A stretch of 49,296 nt of DNA, taken from assembly GCF_947491715.1 (NCBI RefSeq), contig NZ_CANLKR010000037.1, positions 1-49,296 on the forward strand, read 5' to 3'. Each line of letters begins with the position of its first letter. The first letter of the stretch is position 1. A program made the translations under genes and the position numbers. Positions 8,297-17,431 of this stretch are shown here, piece after piece. The notes under the pieces are model-generated. The model ran no database searches. It was not told the DNA's origin and was given only the letters and a program-made list of their open reading frames with translations. The DNA is from an uncultured Shewanella sp. Its GTDB lineage: Bacteria; Pseudomonadota; Gammaproteobacteria; Enterobacterales; Shewanellaceae.

Positions 8297-9292
8297 ATGG
8301 ATGAGACTGTGCCTTTAATTAAAAACAAGGGATTACATTTACGTAATCGACATAATTCTGGATATGATTTTCCTGCGCTGATGCAGTCTTCTCCTGAGTT
8401 TAAAACCTATGTTAAACCAAGTGCTTCAGGCCAATTGTCGATTGATTTTTCTGACCCTATGGCCGTAAAGTCCCTTAATCGTGCTTTATTAAAAGATTGC
8501 TATCAAATTGATTATTGGGATATTCCTGATGGTTTTTTATGCCCACCGATACCTGGTCGAGTTGATTATATTCATTATATTGCTGATTTGTTGTCACCAT
8601 CAGGTAAGATCCGTAAGGGGACTAAAGTAAAAGTCCTGGATATTGGAACGGGAGCAAATGCCATTTATCCTATTCTTGGTATACAAGCTTATGGATGGCA
8701 ATTTGTTGCATCAGATATTGACTGTTTAGCGATTAATAACGTGGAAGAATTGATCAGTAATAATGTTGTGCTTAAAGATAAGTTACTGTTAAGGTTGCAA
8801 AGTGATCCTCAACATGTATTTCAAGGCATAATAAACCCTGAAGATCGATTTCATCTGACTATGTGTAATCCACCTTTCCATGCTTCTTTGGCTGAAGCAA
8901 CGGCTGGAAGTGAACGAAAAGTAAAGAACTTAGCAATTAATCAAGATAAAAGAAATGCGCTTACCGTGGATAAGGATAAGGGTAATGTGGTCAATTGTTC
9001 CAAATTAAATTTTGGAGGACAAAAAGCTGAGCTCTGGTGTGAAGGTGGAGAGCGTCAATTTCTGCAAAGAATGATAAAAGAAAGTAAAATATTTTCGCAG
9101 CAATGCCAGTGGTTCACAAGTTTAATCTCTAAGAAAGAGAATGTTGTGATTTGCCAAGAACTTTTAGCTACTATGAAAGTTGAACAGACAAAAGTAATTG
9201 AAATGAAACAGGGTAATAAGAGAACTCGAGTGCTATGTTGGAGTTTTCTTAACAAAAAGCAAGAGCGTTTGTGGTTAGATTTTTATTCTTAA
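8297..9292 (+). CDS. rlmF: 23S rRNA (adenine(1618)-N6)-methyltransferase
   Basis: RlmF (YbiN) methylates A1618 of 23S rRNA using S-adenosylmethionine. Seen: the N-terminal GLHLRNRHNSGYDFP signature, YWDIPDGFLCPPIPGR, the SAM motif LDIGTGANAIYP, the catalytic NPPFH, and the late LNFGGQKAELWCEGGE block. I prefer the ATG at 8297 because AAGGAG lies 6 bases upstream and this matches the family N-terminus; an upstream ATG at 8255 lacks a ribosome site. Compared with the E. coli protein there is an insertion of about 15 residues, rich in Lys and Asp, before LNFGGQ. Confidence 0.93.
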   Translation: MDETVPLIKNKGLHLRNRHNSGYDFPALMQSSPEFKTYVKPSASGQLSIDFSDPMAVKSLNRALLKDCYQIDYWDIPDGFLCPPIPGRVDYIHYIADLLSPSGKIRKGTKVKVLDIGTGANAIYPILGIQAYGWQFVASDIDCLAINNVEELISNNVVLKDKLLLRLQSDPQHVFQGIINPEDRFHLTMCNPPFHASLAEATAGSERKVKNLAINQDKRNALTVDKDKGNVVNCSKLNFGGQKAELWCEGGERQFLQRMIKESKIFSQQCQWFTSLISKKENVVICQELLATMKVEQTKVIEMKQGNKRTRVLCWSFLNKKQERLWLDFYS

Positions 9293-9440
9293 TGTCATAT
9301 GATATTTAGGGTAATAACTCAGTATTTTTCAAGCTAGTAACTGTATCTAAGTAACTCATCCCTGTATTATGCAATTATTGTTTGTTTTAGACTAACTGCT
9401 TGCTAGCTATTGGTAGCATAAATGGTATCCCATTAAACCA

Positions 9441-10487
9441 GTGGAAACTCATAACGTGTTTGAAGAAAAAAAGTGGACATTAAAAAGTATTGCTGAAAAA
9501 TTAGGTGTCTCTAATGCAACAGTGTCTAATGCTTTTAATCGGCCGGATCAATTATCCGAGAAGCGTCGAAAAGATATTTTAGCGGCTTGTGCTGAATTAG
9601 GTTATTTAGGGCCTAATAAGGCAGCGCAATCTTTACGAAAAGGTAAATTTGATACTGTGGCGTTAGTATTATCTGACAGTGTCGAATATATGGTATCGGA
9701 TCCCGTTGCGAGTCATTTTATGAAAGGCGTAGCTTCGGTACTGGCTAGAGAGAAAATTAATCTGTTGCTTTTTTCGGGGAGTGCAGAGCACGTTAATAGT
9801 GTTGTGGATTTTGTTGATGGATTTATTTGCTATGGTCGCCCAAGAAATCCATTGTTAGTCGATCAGTTAAAGCTGGTAAAAAAGAAAGTGGTGACTGCCG
9901 ATTTTGATATTCAGCGCAATGCATCTGTTGGTATTGATAATGAATCTGCCGCACATGAAATCGCAAAATTAGCGATTCAATCATCAAAAGATGATGTTGC
10001 TATTTTGGGCTTGCGTTTACTTGATACCGATACAACCTGTTATGTGGATGATCTCGATATTGTGGTGAGTGATGCATCTATTGCCCATTTACGGTTAAAA
10101 GGATACTTATCGGCTTTATCTTCAAAAGGGGTTGAGTTGAAGTCGAAGCGTGTTTGGAATATTCCTGAGAGTCATGCTCACTCTGCGAGTGTTGCTGTTA
10201 AACAAGCTTTGAATTCGTCTCCAAGACCCAATGTATTTTTATGTATGAGTGACATGATTGCACTGACCTTGATGAATGAAGCGACCAATATGGGATTGAA
10301 GATCCCCCAAGATATTCGTGTTGTTGGCTTTGATGGTATTGATGAGGGAGCTCGGTATAATCCACCGTTGGCAACAGTGCATCAATTATCAGAACAAAAA
10401 GGTATTAAGGCTGCGCAAATGTTTGTTGATGGGGCGACTCACGAAGAAATTTTGCCTTATGAACTTAAAACTGGAGCCAGTTGCTAA
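9441..10487 (+). CDS. scrR: LacI-family transcriptional regulator, probable sucrose repressor
   Basis: Residues about 12-35 form the LacI helix-turn-helix (TLKSIAEKLGVSNATVSNAF), followed by a periplasmic-binding-protein-like sensor domain ending with DIRVVGFDGIDEGARYNPPLATV. The start is a GTG at 9441 with no strong ribosome site; a second GTG at 9456 is possible. It is encoded tail-to-tail with a sucrose phosphorylase and near a permease and receptor gene. Palindromes of LacI type upstream of the phosphorylase and the receptor are the likely targets. The effector is inferred to be sucrose or a product of its breakdown. The symbol follows the name used for sucrose regulators of the Shewanella type and rests on context. 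Confidence 0.8.
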   Translation: METHNVFEEKKWTLKSIAEKLGVSNATVSNAFNRPDQLSEKRRKDILAACAELGYLGPNKAAQSLRKGKFDTVALVLSDSVEYMVSDPVASHFMKGVASVLAREKINLLLFSGSAEHVNSVVDFVDGFICYGRPRNPLLVDQLKLVKKKVVTADFDIQRNASVGIDNESAAHEIAKLAIQSSKDDVAILGLRLLDTDTTCYVDDLDIVVSDASIAHLRLKGYLSALSSKGVELKSKRVWNIPESHAHSASVAVKQALNSSPRPNVFLCMSDMIALTLMNEATNMGLKIPQDIRVVGFDGIDEGARYNPPLATVHQLSEQKGIKAAQMFVDGATHEEILPYELKTGASC

Positions 10488-10495
10488 TATCATTA

Positions 10496-10526
10496 GATTA
10501 GCTGAAGTGCAAGGTTTCAGCTAATC
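10496..10526. terminator. Bidirectional terminator hairpin
   Basis: GATTAGCTGAA (10496-10506) and TTCAGCTAATC (10516-10526) form a perfect 11-bp stem with a 9-base loop, followed on the plus strand by GTTATTTT. It lies between the convergent regulator and phosphorylase genes and can serve both. Confidence 0.75.
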
Positions 10527-10549
10527 GTTATTTTAATAAAATTATTGAT

Positions 10550-12031
10550 TTAATTTGATGAATTGTTCAGCAAGTCCATTAGCATTATTTGACTTTCACC
10601 TGTTTCGTTTCTTATTATGATGCTACTTTGGTTGTGGATTAAATCAACCTGCAGTGATGCTTGATGGCCCAAGTGATCCCAAGTCAAATTTAAACCATTT
10701 TGTGTTTTGTCGACAGAAAAATTCCCCTCAAAAACCTTGAGTTGGTTCCTTATTTTTATCAATTTAATTAATGCTTGAACGACTGGTTTTTTCAAGGCGT
10801 TTTGTATCTCTTGGGGATTTAAATAAGGCCTATTTATATCTCGTCCAACCTGTGTTTTTTCTAATAAGTCCATGTCATTGGATAAGGCAAATAAACCGGC
10901 ATAATATACTTGCGGGATCCCCGGTGAGAAAAACTGAATAGCTCTTGCGAGAAGATAGTGATAATCGTTTTTCCCCAGAGCATCGTAATAAGTGCAATTC
11001 ACTTGGTACAAATCAAGATTATTAGCAGCTTTTCCTGTTGCTTTTAAACTTTGTCCTGCGCTGTTTCTATGAATAGAATTGACTAACTCATCGATTTGTT
11101 CTTCGGTTAATAATCCCGCTTTAGTTTCACTAGGTCCAACATCAATAATACCAATACCATCGTGCGTATCGAGCACGGTGATACAATTTTTGGGGGCTAT
11201 CGTTAGCCAGTGGCAAAGTGAATGAGAGTTCGAGGTATTAATGGTATGTAAAATGAGAGGGGGGAGAGCGAAATCGTAAACCATATCCACACGCTTGGCG
11301 ATATGGATTTGTGTTTCATAGTGCGCATGGATTTCTGCCAGTGTTCTCATCCCTAAAGCATGGGCTTTTTCCGATAGTTTATTAATAAACTCAAATGTTT
11401 CATTGAGCATGAAACAGCTACTACCTGCTTGTTTAATGGCATAACCAGCAGCATCTAATCTAATGAGCTTAATATTGCTTTGTGCAAATTGTTGTAAGGC
11501 TTTGTCTAAATAGGCTTGACCTGGTTTTGAATTAACATCAATGTCAATTTGAGCTGAGGTAAAAGTCGTCCAAAATTCAGTTTCAACACCATCATCTAAG
11601 GTATAACGGCTGAAGCAACTGCCGGGGCGGGGTCGATAAATTTTGGTTTCTTGCTCATCACTCATGCCATTGGGGAAGACTTTTTGTTTAGTGAGAAAGA
11701 GATCTCGATATAAAGAAGTTTGTGGATGGCGAAGAACATCTTGAAATTCGTCTGATCCTGCTGACATATGATTCACTATCAGATCGGCCATAATCTCATA
11801 GTCTTGTCCGATGTTCTCGATATCTTTCCATGTGCCTAAACGTGGATCCACCTGAATATGATTGATAGGATCAAAGCCTGCGTCACTTCCATCGATCGGA
11901 TAATAAAAAGGTAATATATGTGCTCCGCCAAAGAGATTGTTGAGGTCATTATCGAGTAGTTTCTTGAGCTCCTTAAGTCCTGCACCAGTGAGCCTATCTG
12001 CGTAAGTTATTAGTTGTATTTTACTTCTCAT
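10550..12031 (-). CDS. scrP: Sucrose phosphorylase (GH13 subfamily 18)
   Basis: The enzyme cleaves sucrose with phosphate to glucose 1-phosphate and fructose. The 493-residue product aligns from memory along its length with Bifidobacterium sucrose phosphorylase. The nucleophile is Asp193 (IRLDAAGY), the acid/base Glu233 (LAEIH) and the stabilising Asp288 (VLDTHDG). The active-site loop NLDLYQVN that follows is also conserved, favouring true sucrose phosphorylase over glucosylglycerate or glucosylglycerol relatives. There is no signal peptide, so it works in the cytoplasm on imported sucrose. The ATG follows AAGGT. An 18-bp palindrome 82 bases upstream is the probable operator. Fructose must be phosphorylated by a kinase encoded elsewhere. 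Confidence 0.92.
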   Translation of the reverse strand: MRSKIQLITYADRLTGAGLKELKKLLDNDLNNLFGGAHILPFYYPIDGSDAGFDPINHIQVDPRLGTWKDIENIGQDYEIMADLIVNHMSAGSDEFQDVLRHPQTSLYRDLFLTKQKVFPNGMSDEQETKIYRPRPGSCFSRYTLDDGVETEFWTTFTSAQIDIDVNSKPGQAYLDKALQQFAQSNIKLIRLDAAGYAIKQAGSSCFMLNETFEFINKLSEKAHALGMRTLAEIHAHYETQIHIAKRVDMVYDFALPPLILHTINTSNSHSLCHWLTIAPKNCITVLDTHDGIGIIDVGPSETKAGLLTEEQIDELVNSIHRNSAGQSLKATGKAANNLDLYQVNCTYYDALGKNDYHYLLARAIQFFSPGIPQVYYAGLFALSNDMDLLEKTQVGRDINRPYLNPQEIQNALKKPVVQALIKLIKIRNQLKVFEGNFSVDKTQNGLNLTWDHLGHQASLQVDLIHNQSSIIIRNETGESQIMLMDLLNNSSN

Positions 12032-12112
12032 TGTTGACCTTCATTTTAGCTAGTATCGTTTAGAAGACATTTTAATTTTATATCTTCATCTTTATTTTTA
12101 ATTGCAGAAACA

Positions 12113-12130
12113 AACTTAATCGATTAAGTT
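12113..12130. promoter_or_regulatory. LacI-type operator upstream of scrP
   Basis: AACTTAATCGATTAAGTT is a perfect 18-bp palindrome with the central CG typical of LacI-family sites. It lies 82 bases before the phosphorylase start. The site at 13728-13745 matches it at 17 of 18 positions. Confidence 0.82.
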
Positions 12131-12240
12131 GTATCTTTAACTATGTTCGAAAAATATTCAAGGGAATTATCTTCACTCTAGGCATATTAGGGCTTGTGTT
12201 AAGCGTATAAGATGGGCTGATTTTAATATATAGTGAGTAA

Positions 12241-12256
12241 AGTTTATTGATTAAAC
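12241..12256. promoter_or_regulatory. Weak third operator candidate upstream of the MFS gene
   Basis: AGTTTATTGATTAAAC keeps the right half GATTAA and the GTTTA/TAAAC arms but matches the core of the two strong sites at only about 11 of 16 positions. It lies about 128 bases before the permease start. It might be a low-affinity site or chance in AT-rich DNA. Confidence 0.3.
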
Positions 12257-12383
12257 ACCAAGATCCTTTTGCCGGAAAGTGATTTTTATTTATTATATAT
12301 TAGTGTCTTATGTTTTTACTTGCTCGTTATTGAGTGGATGTTCAGTGTGATAGTTTAAATATTAAAAAATAATAGGTGTGATG

Positions 12384-13598
12384 ATGGATAGTTCTAACTT
12401 AAATATACAGCAAGCGCATTTATCCAGAATAAAAATGCTAACGTATTTGATGTTTTTTATGTTTGCGATGACCTCTGATGCTGTTGGTGTCATTATTCCT
12501 GAGCTGATTAACGCGTTTGACTTGTCGATGACTCAAGCCAGTGCTTTCCATTACATGCCAATGATTTTCATTGGGTTAAGTGGTTTATTTTTAGGGTATT
12601 TAGCTGATAAACTTGGACGCAAGGAAACCATTTTATTAGGCTTAGGGGGATTTTCTTTAGCGGGCTTTTTATTCGCATTGGGTGATGAGTTTTATTATTT
12701 TTTGGCATTGTTGGCTCTCATTGGAACTGCAATAGGCGTATTTAAAACGGGTGCATTAGCATTAGTGGGGGATATTTCTAAAAATGCCTCAGAACATTCA
12801 AGTACGATGAATACTGTGGAAGGTTTTTTTGGCTTGGGAGCCATGCTAGGCCCTGCTATTGTGAGCTATTGTTTAGCAAGTGGGTTATCTTGGAAGTATT
12901 TATATTTAGGGGCGGCAGTGTTTTGTTTGTTTCTGTGCGTAGTGGCTTTTTCTTCCCGTTATCCTGATATCAAACAAGCCAATGATGAACCCATTACGTT
13001 GAAAGGGACAATGGCAATGATGCGTAATCCTTATGCCTTAGGTTATTCATTGGCAATAGGTTTATATGTGGCGACTGAAGTGGCGATATATGTCTGGATG
13101 CCATCATTATTTATTGATTATGATGGGCCGTTTGTCTTGTTTGCGACTTATGCACTGGCTATTTTTTTTACGTTGAGAGCGGGAGGGCGCTTTTTAGGAG
13201 GCTGGGTGCTACGCCGTTTCAAATGGCAACAAGTGATGTTTAGTTTTAGCTTGGCTATTTGTGCATGCTACCTAGGTGCAATGATGTTGGGGGTTGAAGC
13301 TGCTGTGATCTTATTACCTTTATCGGGTCTTTTTATGTCTATGATGTATCCTACATTAAACTCTAAAGGAATTAGCTGTTTTCCAGTTAAGCAACATGGC
13401 TCGGTTGCTGGTGTGATCTTATTTTTTACTGCGTTATCAGCTGCTATTGCCCCTTTATTCATGGGGATGATCAGTGACTTATTTGGTGACGTTAAATATG
13501 GATTTTATTTGGCCACATTTTTTGCCTTATTACTGTGTTTGATGTCATTGTTTAATCTTATTAAAGATCCTTCTGCCCACTTGCTGGAAGCTCATTAA
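12384..13598 (+). CDS. MFS sugar permease, probable sucrose importer
   Basis: A protein of about 404 residues with twelve predicted membrane helices and the MFS loop signature GYLADKLGRKE after helix 2. Its family does not fix the substrate; position between sucrose phosphorylase and a TonB receptor, and the shared operator-type sites, suggest uptake of sucrose across the inner membrane. It may correspond to the permease called ScrT in Shewanella sucrose loci. Three start codons occur in a row (GTG 12378, ATG 12381, ATG 12384); the last is best spaced from the weak AGG at 12374-12376. It is on the plus strand, followed 480 bp later by the receptor gene. Confidence 0.8.
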   Translation: MDSSNLNIQQAHLSRIKMLTYLMFFMFAMTSDAVGVIIPELINAFDLSMTQASAFHYMPMIFIGLSGLFLGYLADKLGRKETILLGLGGFSLAGFLFALGDEFYYFLALLALIGTAIGVFKTGALALVGDISKNASEHSSTMNTVEGFFGLGAMLGPAIVSYCLASGLSWKYLYLGAAVFCLFLCVVAFSSRYPDIKQANDEPITLKGTMAMMRNPYALGYSLAIGLYVATEVAIYVWMPSLFIDYDGPFVLFATYALAIFFTLRAGGRFLGGWVLRRFKWQQVMFSFSLAICACYLGAMMLGVEAAVILLPLSGLFMSMMYPTLNSKGISCFPVKQHGSVAGVILFFTALSAAIAPLFMGMISDLFGDVKYGFYLATFFALLLCLMSLFNLIKDPSAHLLEAH

Positions 13599-13727
13599 TA
13601 TGTCGCTTATTGATGAAAAATAATGCTAGTCATCTTTCTGGTAACATCTATTTTTTACCCATAACTTTTATTTTTTGTTAAATTAAAGCTTGATTAAAAT
13701 ATCTTTTTTGTTAATTTAATAGCAATT

Positions 13728-13745
13728 ATCTTAATCGATTAAGTT
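13728..13745. promoter_or_regulatory. LacI-type operator upstream of the TonB receptor
   Basis: ATCTTAATCGATTAAGTT has a perfect 14-bp palindromic core, CTTAATCGATTAAG at 13730-13743, and differs from the scrP operator at one base of 18. It links the receptor gene to the same regulator. Confidence 0.8.
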
Positions 13746-13961
13746 TGATGGTTTTACCTTAATAGATAATAAGTATGCTTTTAATAAATCGATATTTTGG
13801 GGGATAAAAGTGATATGTTACTTATTTTGATAAAGTGTGTTTTTTGTCATTAATTTTAATGTGATAGCTATTTTACTGCATTTGATTTTTATGGTTTTTA
13901 GCCAAGCCACTGGCAGTCAGGAGCGTTAAGGTAATGAGGTATATAGGAGGTGAACAGAATA

Positions 13962-13994
13962 TTGAGTGTTATTGATAAGGTCACGCTTATCTGA
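13962..13994 (+). CDS. Possible 10-codon leader ORF in the receptor mRNA leader
   Basis: TTG at 13962 opens a 10-codon frame that ends with TGA at 13992-13994. It sits downstream of GGAGGTGA (13946-13953), one of the strongest Shine-Dalgarno matches in the window, although the spacing of about 11 bases from GGAGG is on the long side. It ends 84 bases before the receptor ATG. It could be a leader peptide, a ribosome-standby site or chance. Confidence 0.25.
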   Translation: MSVIDKVTLI

Positions 13995-14078
13995 AGCTCG
14001 TTTTAATAGTTTTAACTCTCTATCAAGGCCGTGATGGGGAAAGTAGCAGTAACGAAGATAAACGATGGGATAATAATA

Positions 14079-16496
14079 ATGAATAAGAACTTATCGAAAA
14101 AATATCTATCAAGCTCGTTGGCATTTGCTATGAGCGCTAGTTTAGGGGCAACAGAAAATCCACAGATTGAAGACAGGGATGATGCTATAGGCTTAGAGCG
14201 TATTATTGTCACAGGAGTGACTCAAGGAACACGAGTCATGGATTCAAGTGTGTCTGTTAGTACCGTTACGCCTGATGAATTGGAGGTGAGCTCACCTCGT
14301 ACAGCTGCTGAAGCCTTTCGCATTATTCCTGGTATTAAGGTCGAATCGACTGGGGGGGAGGGGAATGCCAATATTGCTGTAAGAGGATTACCCGTGGCCG
14401 CTGGAGGTTCAAAATTCCTTCAAATACAAGAGGATGGGCTTCCAATTCTTCAATTTGGCGATATTGCCTTTGCGAACGCTGATATTTTTTTACGACTGGA
14501 CAGTACGATGGCAACGATTGAATCGATTCGTGGCGGTTCAGCCTCTACTTTAGCGAGCAATGCGCCTGGCGGAATAATCAATGTTATCAGTAAAACGGGT
14601 GAGAGTGATTCAGGCAGTATAGCGACAACTTATGGCGTGGATTATGATTCTTTTCGCACTGATTTTGAGTATGGCAGTGATATTAATGATACGACTCGTT
14701 TTCATATTGGTGGCTTTGTGCGAGATGGGGAAGGATCGCGTAATACGGGATATACCTCAAATAGTGGCGGGCAATTAAAAGCGAATTTAACCAAAGAATT
14801 TGATACAGGTTATGTGCGTTTGTATTTTAAGCATTTAAATGACAAAACGGTGAGTTATTTACCTATGCCTATGTATGCAGACGGGCGCTCTATTGCTGGT
14901 TTTAATGCCAGTTCTGATGCTATTCAGTCAGCTTATTTTTTATCGACTCATAGCTTAGGCGGCGATGGTGAAATGAGAAATGGGGATATGCGAAATGGCA
15001 TGAATCCTCTAGTGAATTCATTGGGCCTTGAGGCTTCTTTTGAGCTTGAAAATAATTGGTTGATTGAAAATCGCTTTAGATATTCTGAGATCAGTGGCAA
15101 TTTTCTTTCTCCTTTTCCTGCGCAAGTTGCGTCGAGTAATGACATTGCCACGAGTATTGGTGGAGAGGGTGCGACACTTGTCTATGCTAATGGGCCTCAG
15201 GCGGGGGCGACAATGAGTAATGATGCGTTGGCGATGCGGATCCATACTTTTGATGTGAGCATGGATGATTTAAGTTCTATTGTGAATGATTTCAAATTAA
15301 TTAAAGTGTTAGATGATACTAGTGTGACTTTGGGCTATTACAATAGCATGCAAACTATTGCTATGTCTTGGATGTGGAATTCTTATGTGATGGAATTAAA
15401 AGGTGATAATGCTGCACTGTTGAATGTTGTTGGTGTGGATGGGACTCAGTATTCTGATAATGGCTTATATGCCTACGGTGTGCCTTATTGGGACAATTGT
15501 TGTCAGAGAAAATATGATGTTGATTATACTATTCGAGCGCCTTATTTAGCTGTATCGACACAGCTGGGAGATTTCTCTTTTGATGCGAGTGCACGCTACG
15601 ATTCTGGTGATGCTACGGGCTATTATGCTTCAACGGTACAATCTGAAATTGATATGAATCAAGATGGGAATATTTCTGTCCCTGAAATGAGTGTTTCTTC
15701 GGTTAATAATGCTAATCCCATGCCCGTTAATTATGGCTGGAATTATATGTCTTATTCGTTTGGGGTTAACTACAGTGTTGCACAAAACTTAGCACTGTTT
15801 GCTCGTTCGAGTCATGGAGGCCGAGTGAATGCCGATCGATTATTATACGGTAAGGTTAACGATGATGGTTCGGTCTCAAAGCAAGATGCAGTGGATTTTG
15901 TGGATCAGTATGAGTTAGGCGTTAAATATCGGTTAGATGCCCTGTCTTTGTTTGCAACGACTTTTTATGCTGAAACCGAAGAGCAAAATTTTGAAGCGAC
16001 CAGTCAAGATTTTTTTGATCGTAAATACGAGGCTAAAGGCATTGAATTAGAGGCGGCTTACTATATTGGGGATTTTGACTTTAGAGGGAATGTAACTTGG
16101 ACGGATGCTGAAATCACTAAAGATGGATTAAATGCTGACTCGGTTGGGAATACGCCGAGAAGGCAAGCTGATTATATCTATACCTTAATGGGTCAATATA
16201 ACTTTGATCTAGCCAGTATTGGCTTAAGTTTAATTGGAACCACAGCAAGTTATGCTCAAGATAATATTGTGCAAGATGACGATGCATTAAAATTTGATGG
16301 TTATAACCAAGTCAATGCGTTTGCTTCTTATATCCTCACAGAGGGATTAACGGTTTCTTTGAATGTGAATAACCTCTTTAATGCAACAGGCATAACTGAG
16401 GCCGAAGAAGGCGTTGTGAGTAGCGCTGATGATATTATTCGCGCGCGGACGATTAATGGCAGAACGACTTCAGCAACCCTTAAATACGACTTCTAA
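14079..16496 (+). CDS. TonB-dependent outer-membrane receptor, probable sucrose uptake
   Basis: The 805-residue product has a signal peptide (MNKNLSKKYL... to about residue 25), a TonB-box-like stretch ERIIVTGV, a plug domain (TAAEAFRIIPGIKVE, AVRGLP, ESIRGGSASTLASNAPGGIINVISKTG) and a long beta-barrel ending in ATLKYDF with the terminal Phe needed for outer-membrane insertion. I start at the ATG at 14079 because the signal peptide begins there; a GTG at 14031 would add 16 residues. TonB receptors move substrates using proton-motive force. Co-location with sucrose phosphorylase, an MFS permease and a shared operator suggests sucrose or related oligosaccharides; the sequence alone does not exclude another ligand. 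Confidence 0.88.
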   Translation: MNKNLSKKYLSSSLAFAMSASLGATENPQIEDRDDAIGLERIIVTGVTQGTRVMDSSVSVSTVTPDELEVSSPRTAAEAFRIIPGIKVESTGGEGNANIAVRGLPVAAGGSKFLQIQEDGLPILQFGDIAFANADIFLRLDSTMATIESIRGGSASTLASNAPGGIINVISKTGESDSGSIATTYGVDYDSFRTDFEYGSDINDTTRFHIGGFVRDGEGSRNTGYTSNSGGQLKANLTKEFDTGYVRLYFKHLNDKTVSYLPMPMYADGRSIAGFNASSDAIQSAYFLSTHSLGGDGEMRNGDMRNGMNPLVNSLGLEASFELENNWLIENRFRYSEISGNFLSPFPAQVASSNDIATSIGGEGATLVYANGPQAGATMSNDALAMRIHTFDVSMDDLSSIVNDFKLIKVLDDTSVTLGYYNSMQTIAMSWMWNSYVMELKGDNAALLNVVGVDGTQYSDNGLYAYGVPYWDNCCQRKYDVDYTIRAPYLAVSTQLGDFSFDASARYDSGDATGYYASTVQSEIDMNQDGNISVPEMSVSSVNNANPMPVNYGWNYMSYSFGVNYSVAQNLALFARSSHGGRVNADRLLYGKVNDDGSVSKQDAVDFVDQYELGVKYRLDALSLFATTFYAETEEQNFEATSQDFFDRKYEAKGIELEAAYYIGDFDFRGNVTWTDAEITKDGLNADSVGNTPRRQADYIYTLMGQYNFDLASIGLSLIGTTASYAQDNIVQDDDALKFDGYNQVNAFASYILTEGLTVSLNVNNLFNATGITEAEEGVVSSADDIIRARTINGRTTSATLKYDF

Positions 16497-16512
16497 TATT
16501 TAGAGCGGGCGA

Positions 16513-16552
16513 GGCGGCTGCTCTTTCAAGATCAGCCGTTCTTCATTTTTTC
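16513..16552 (+). terminator. Probable terminator after the TonB receptor
   Basis: CGGCTG (16515-16520) pairs with CAGCCG (16533-16538), extended by two G-U pairs, followed by CTTCATTTTTTC. The stem is short, so strength is moderate. Confidence 0.5.
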
Positions 16553-16682
16553 TCATCCACATTTTAACTTTATTTTGAACAGTTAAATCGTTAAGCGCAT
16601 TGTCATTCTATTAGGAGAAGGTGCTGATTGAATGCTAATTCGATATACTCGTCCAATAGTAACGTAGAATAGGATATGGAAA

Positions 16683-17216
16683 ATGAGCGCAGCAAAAATA
16701 GGTATAGTGACTGTTAGCGATAGAGCCAGCGCTGGCATTTATGAAGATTTATCAGGTAAAGCGATAATTGATGTGCTTAATGAGTATTTAGTATCAGAGT
16801 GGGAACCTGTTTATCAGGTTATTCCAGATGAAAAAGAAGTGATTGAGGAGACCTTAATTCGTCTTGCAGATGATAGCCATTGCAGTTTAATCGTGACAAC
16901 AGGTGGAACGGGGCCTGCAAAAAGAGATGTCACACCTGAAGCCACTGAAGCGGTATGCGATCGTTTAATGCCGGGTTTTGGGGAATTAATGCGAGCCGAA
17001 TCCCTTAAGTTTGTTCCTACCGCCATTTTGTCTAGGCAAACAGCTGGACTGCGTGGTGATTCATTAATTGTCAATTTACCCGGTAAGCCTAAATCCATTC
17101 GTGAATGTTTAGATGCGGTATTTCCTGCTATTCCTTATTGTATTGACTTAATGGAAGGCCCTTTTTTAGAGTGTAATGAAGCTGTAATTAAGCCCTTTAG
17201 ACCAAAAGCGAAATAG
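16683..17216 (+). CDS. mogA: Molybdopterin adenylyltransferase
   Basis: MogA adenylates molybdopterin before MoeA inserts molybdate, late in molybdenum cofactor synthesis. The 177-residue product begins with IGIVTVSDRAS and carries the substrate-binding TTGGTGPAKRDVTPEA block (about residues 71-86) and the LPGKP motif. The ATG follows AGGATATGGAAA. It is a single gene; the other moa/moe genes are not in the window, as is usual for mogA. Confidence 0.95.
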   Translation: MSAAKIGIVTVSDRASAGIYEDLSGKAIIDVLNEYLVSEWEPVYQVIPDEKEVIEETLIRLADDSHCSLIVTTGGTGPAKRDVTPEATEAVCDRLMPGFGELMRAESLKFVPTAILSRQTAGLRGDSLIVNLPGKPKSIRECLDAVFPAIPYCIDLMEGPFLECNEAVIKPFRPKAK

Positions 17217-17431
17217 AATTCAGTTCTGCTTTAAGTGTCTGATAATAAATAGTAAAATTGTTTTTTTGTAAATGGCTTTATGTTGCATTTTTGTTTCATT
17301 TTTTGTTCTTTACTTTGCTTTTTTTTAGCTGTTTGAATGCGAATAGAGCAAAAACTCTTTAGTTTTTATTGCATCTTAAAGTAATATGGCTAAAAAATAA
17401 TACGCTTTTAAGCGATGAAGGTAGCTATTTT

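Larger units (their letters stand above)
12032..12383. other. Divergent promoter region between scrP and the permease
   Basis: About 350 bases with no gene. It must hold the divergent promoters of the phosphorylase (minus) and the permease (plus). Apart from the strong palindrome at 12113-12130 and the weak one at 12241-12256, I see no further clear element. Confidence 0.65.
13599..14078. other. Long leader/promoter region of the TonB receptor gene
   Basis: 480 bases, AT-rich. It contains the second strong operator palindrome (13728-13745), which lies about 330 bases before the receptor start, so a transcript starting near the operator would have a long untranslated leader. That leader carries a near-perfect ribosome site, GGAGGTGA at 13946-13953, not attached to any long gene (see the short ORF listed). 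No riboswitch or tRNA fold was recognised. Confidence 0.6.
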
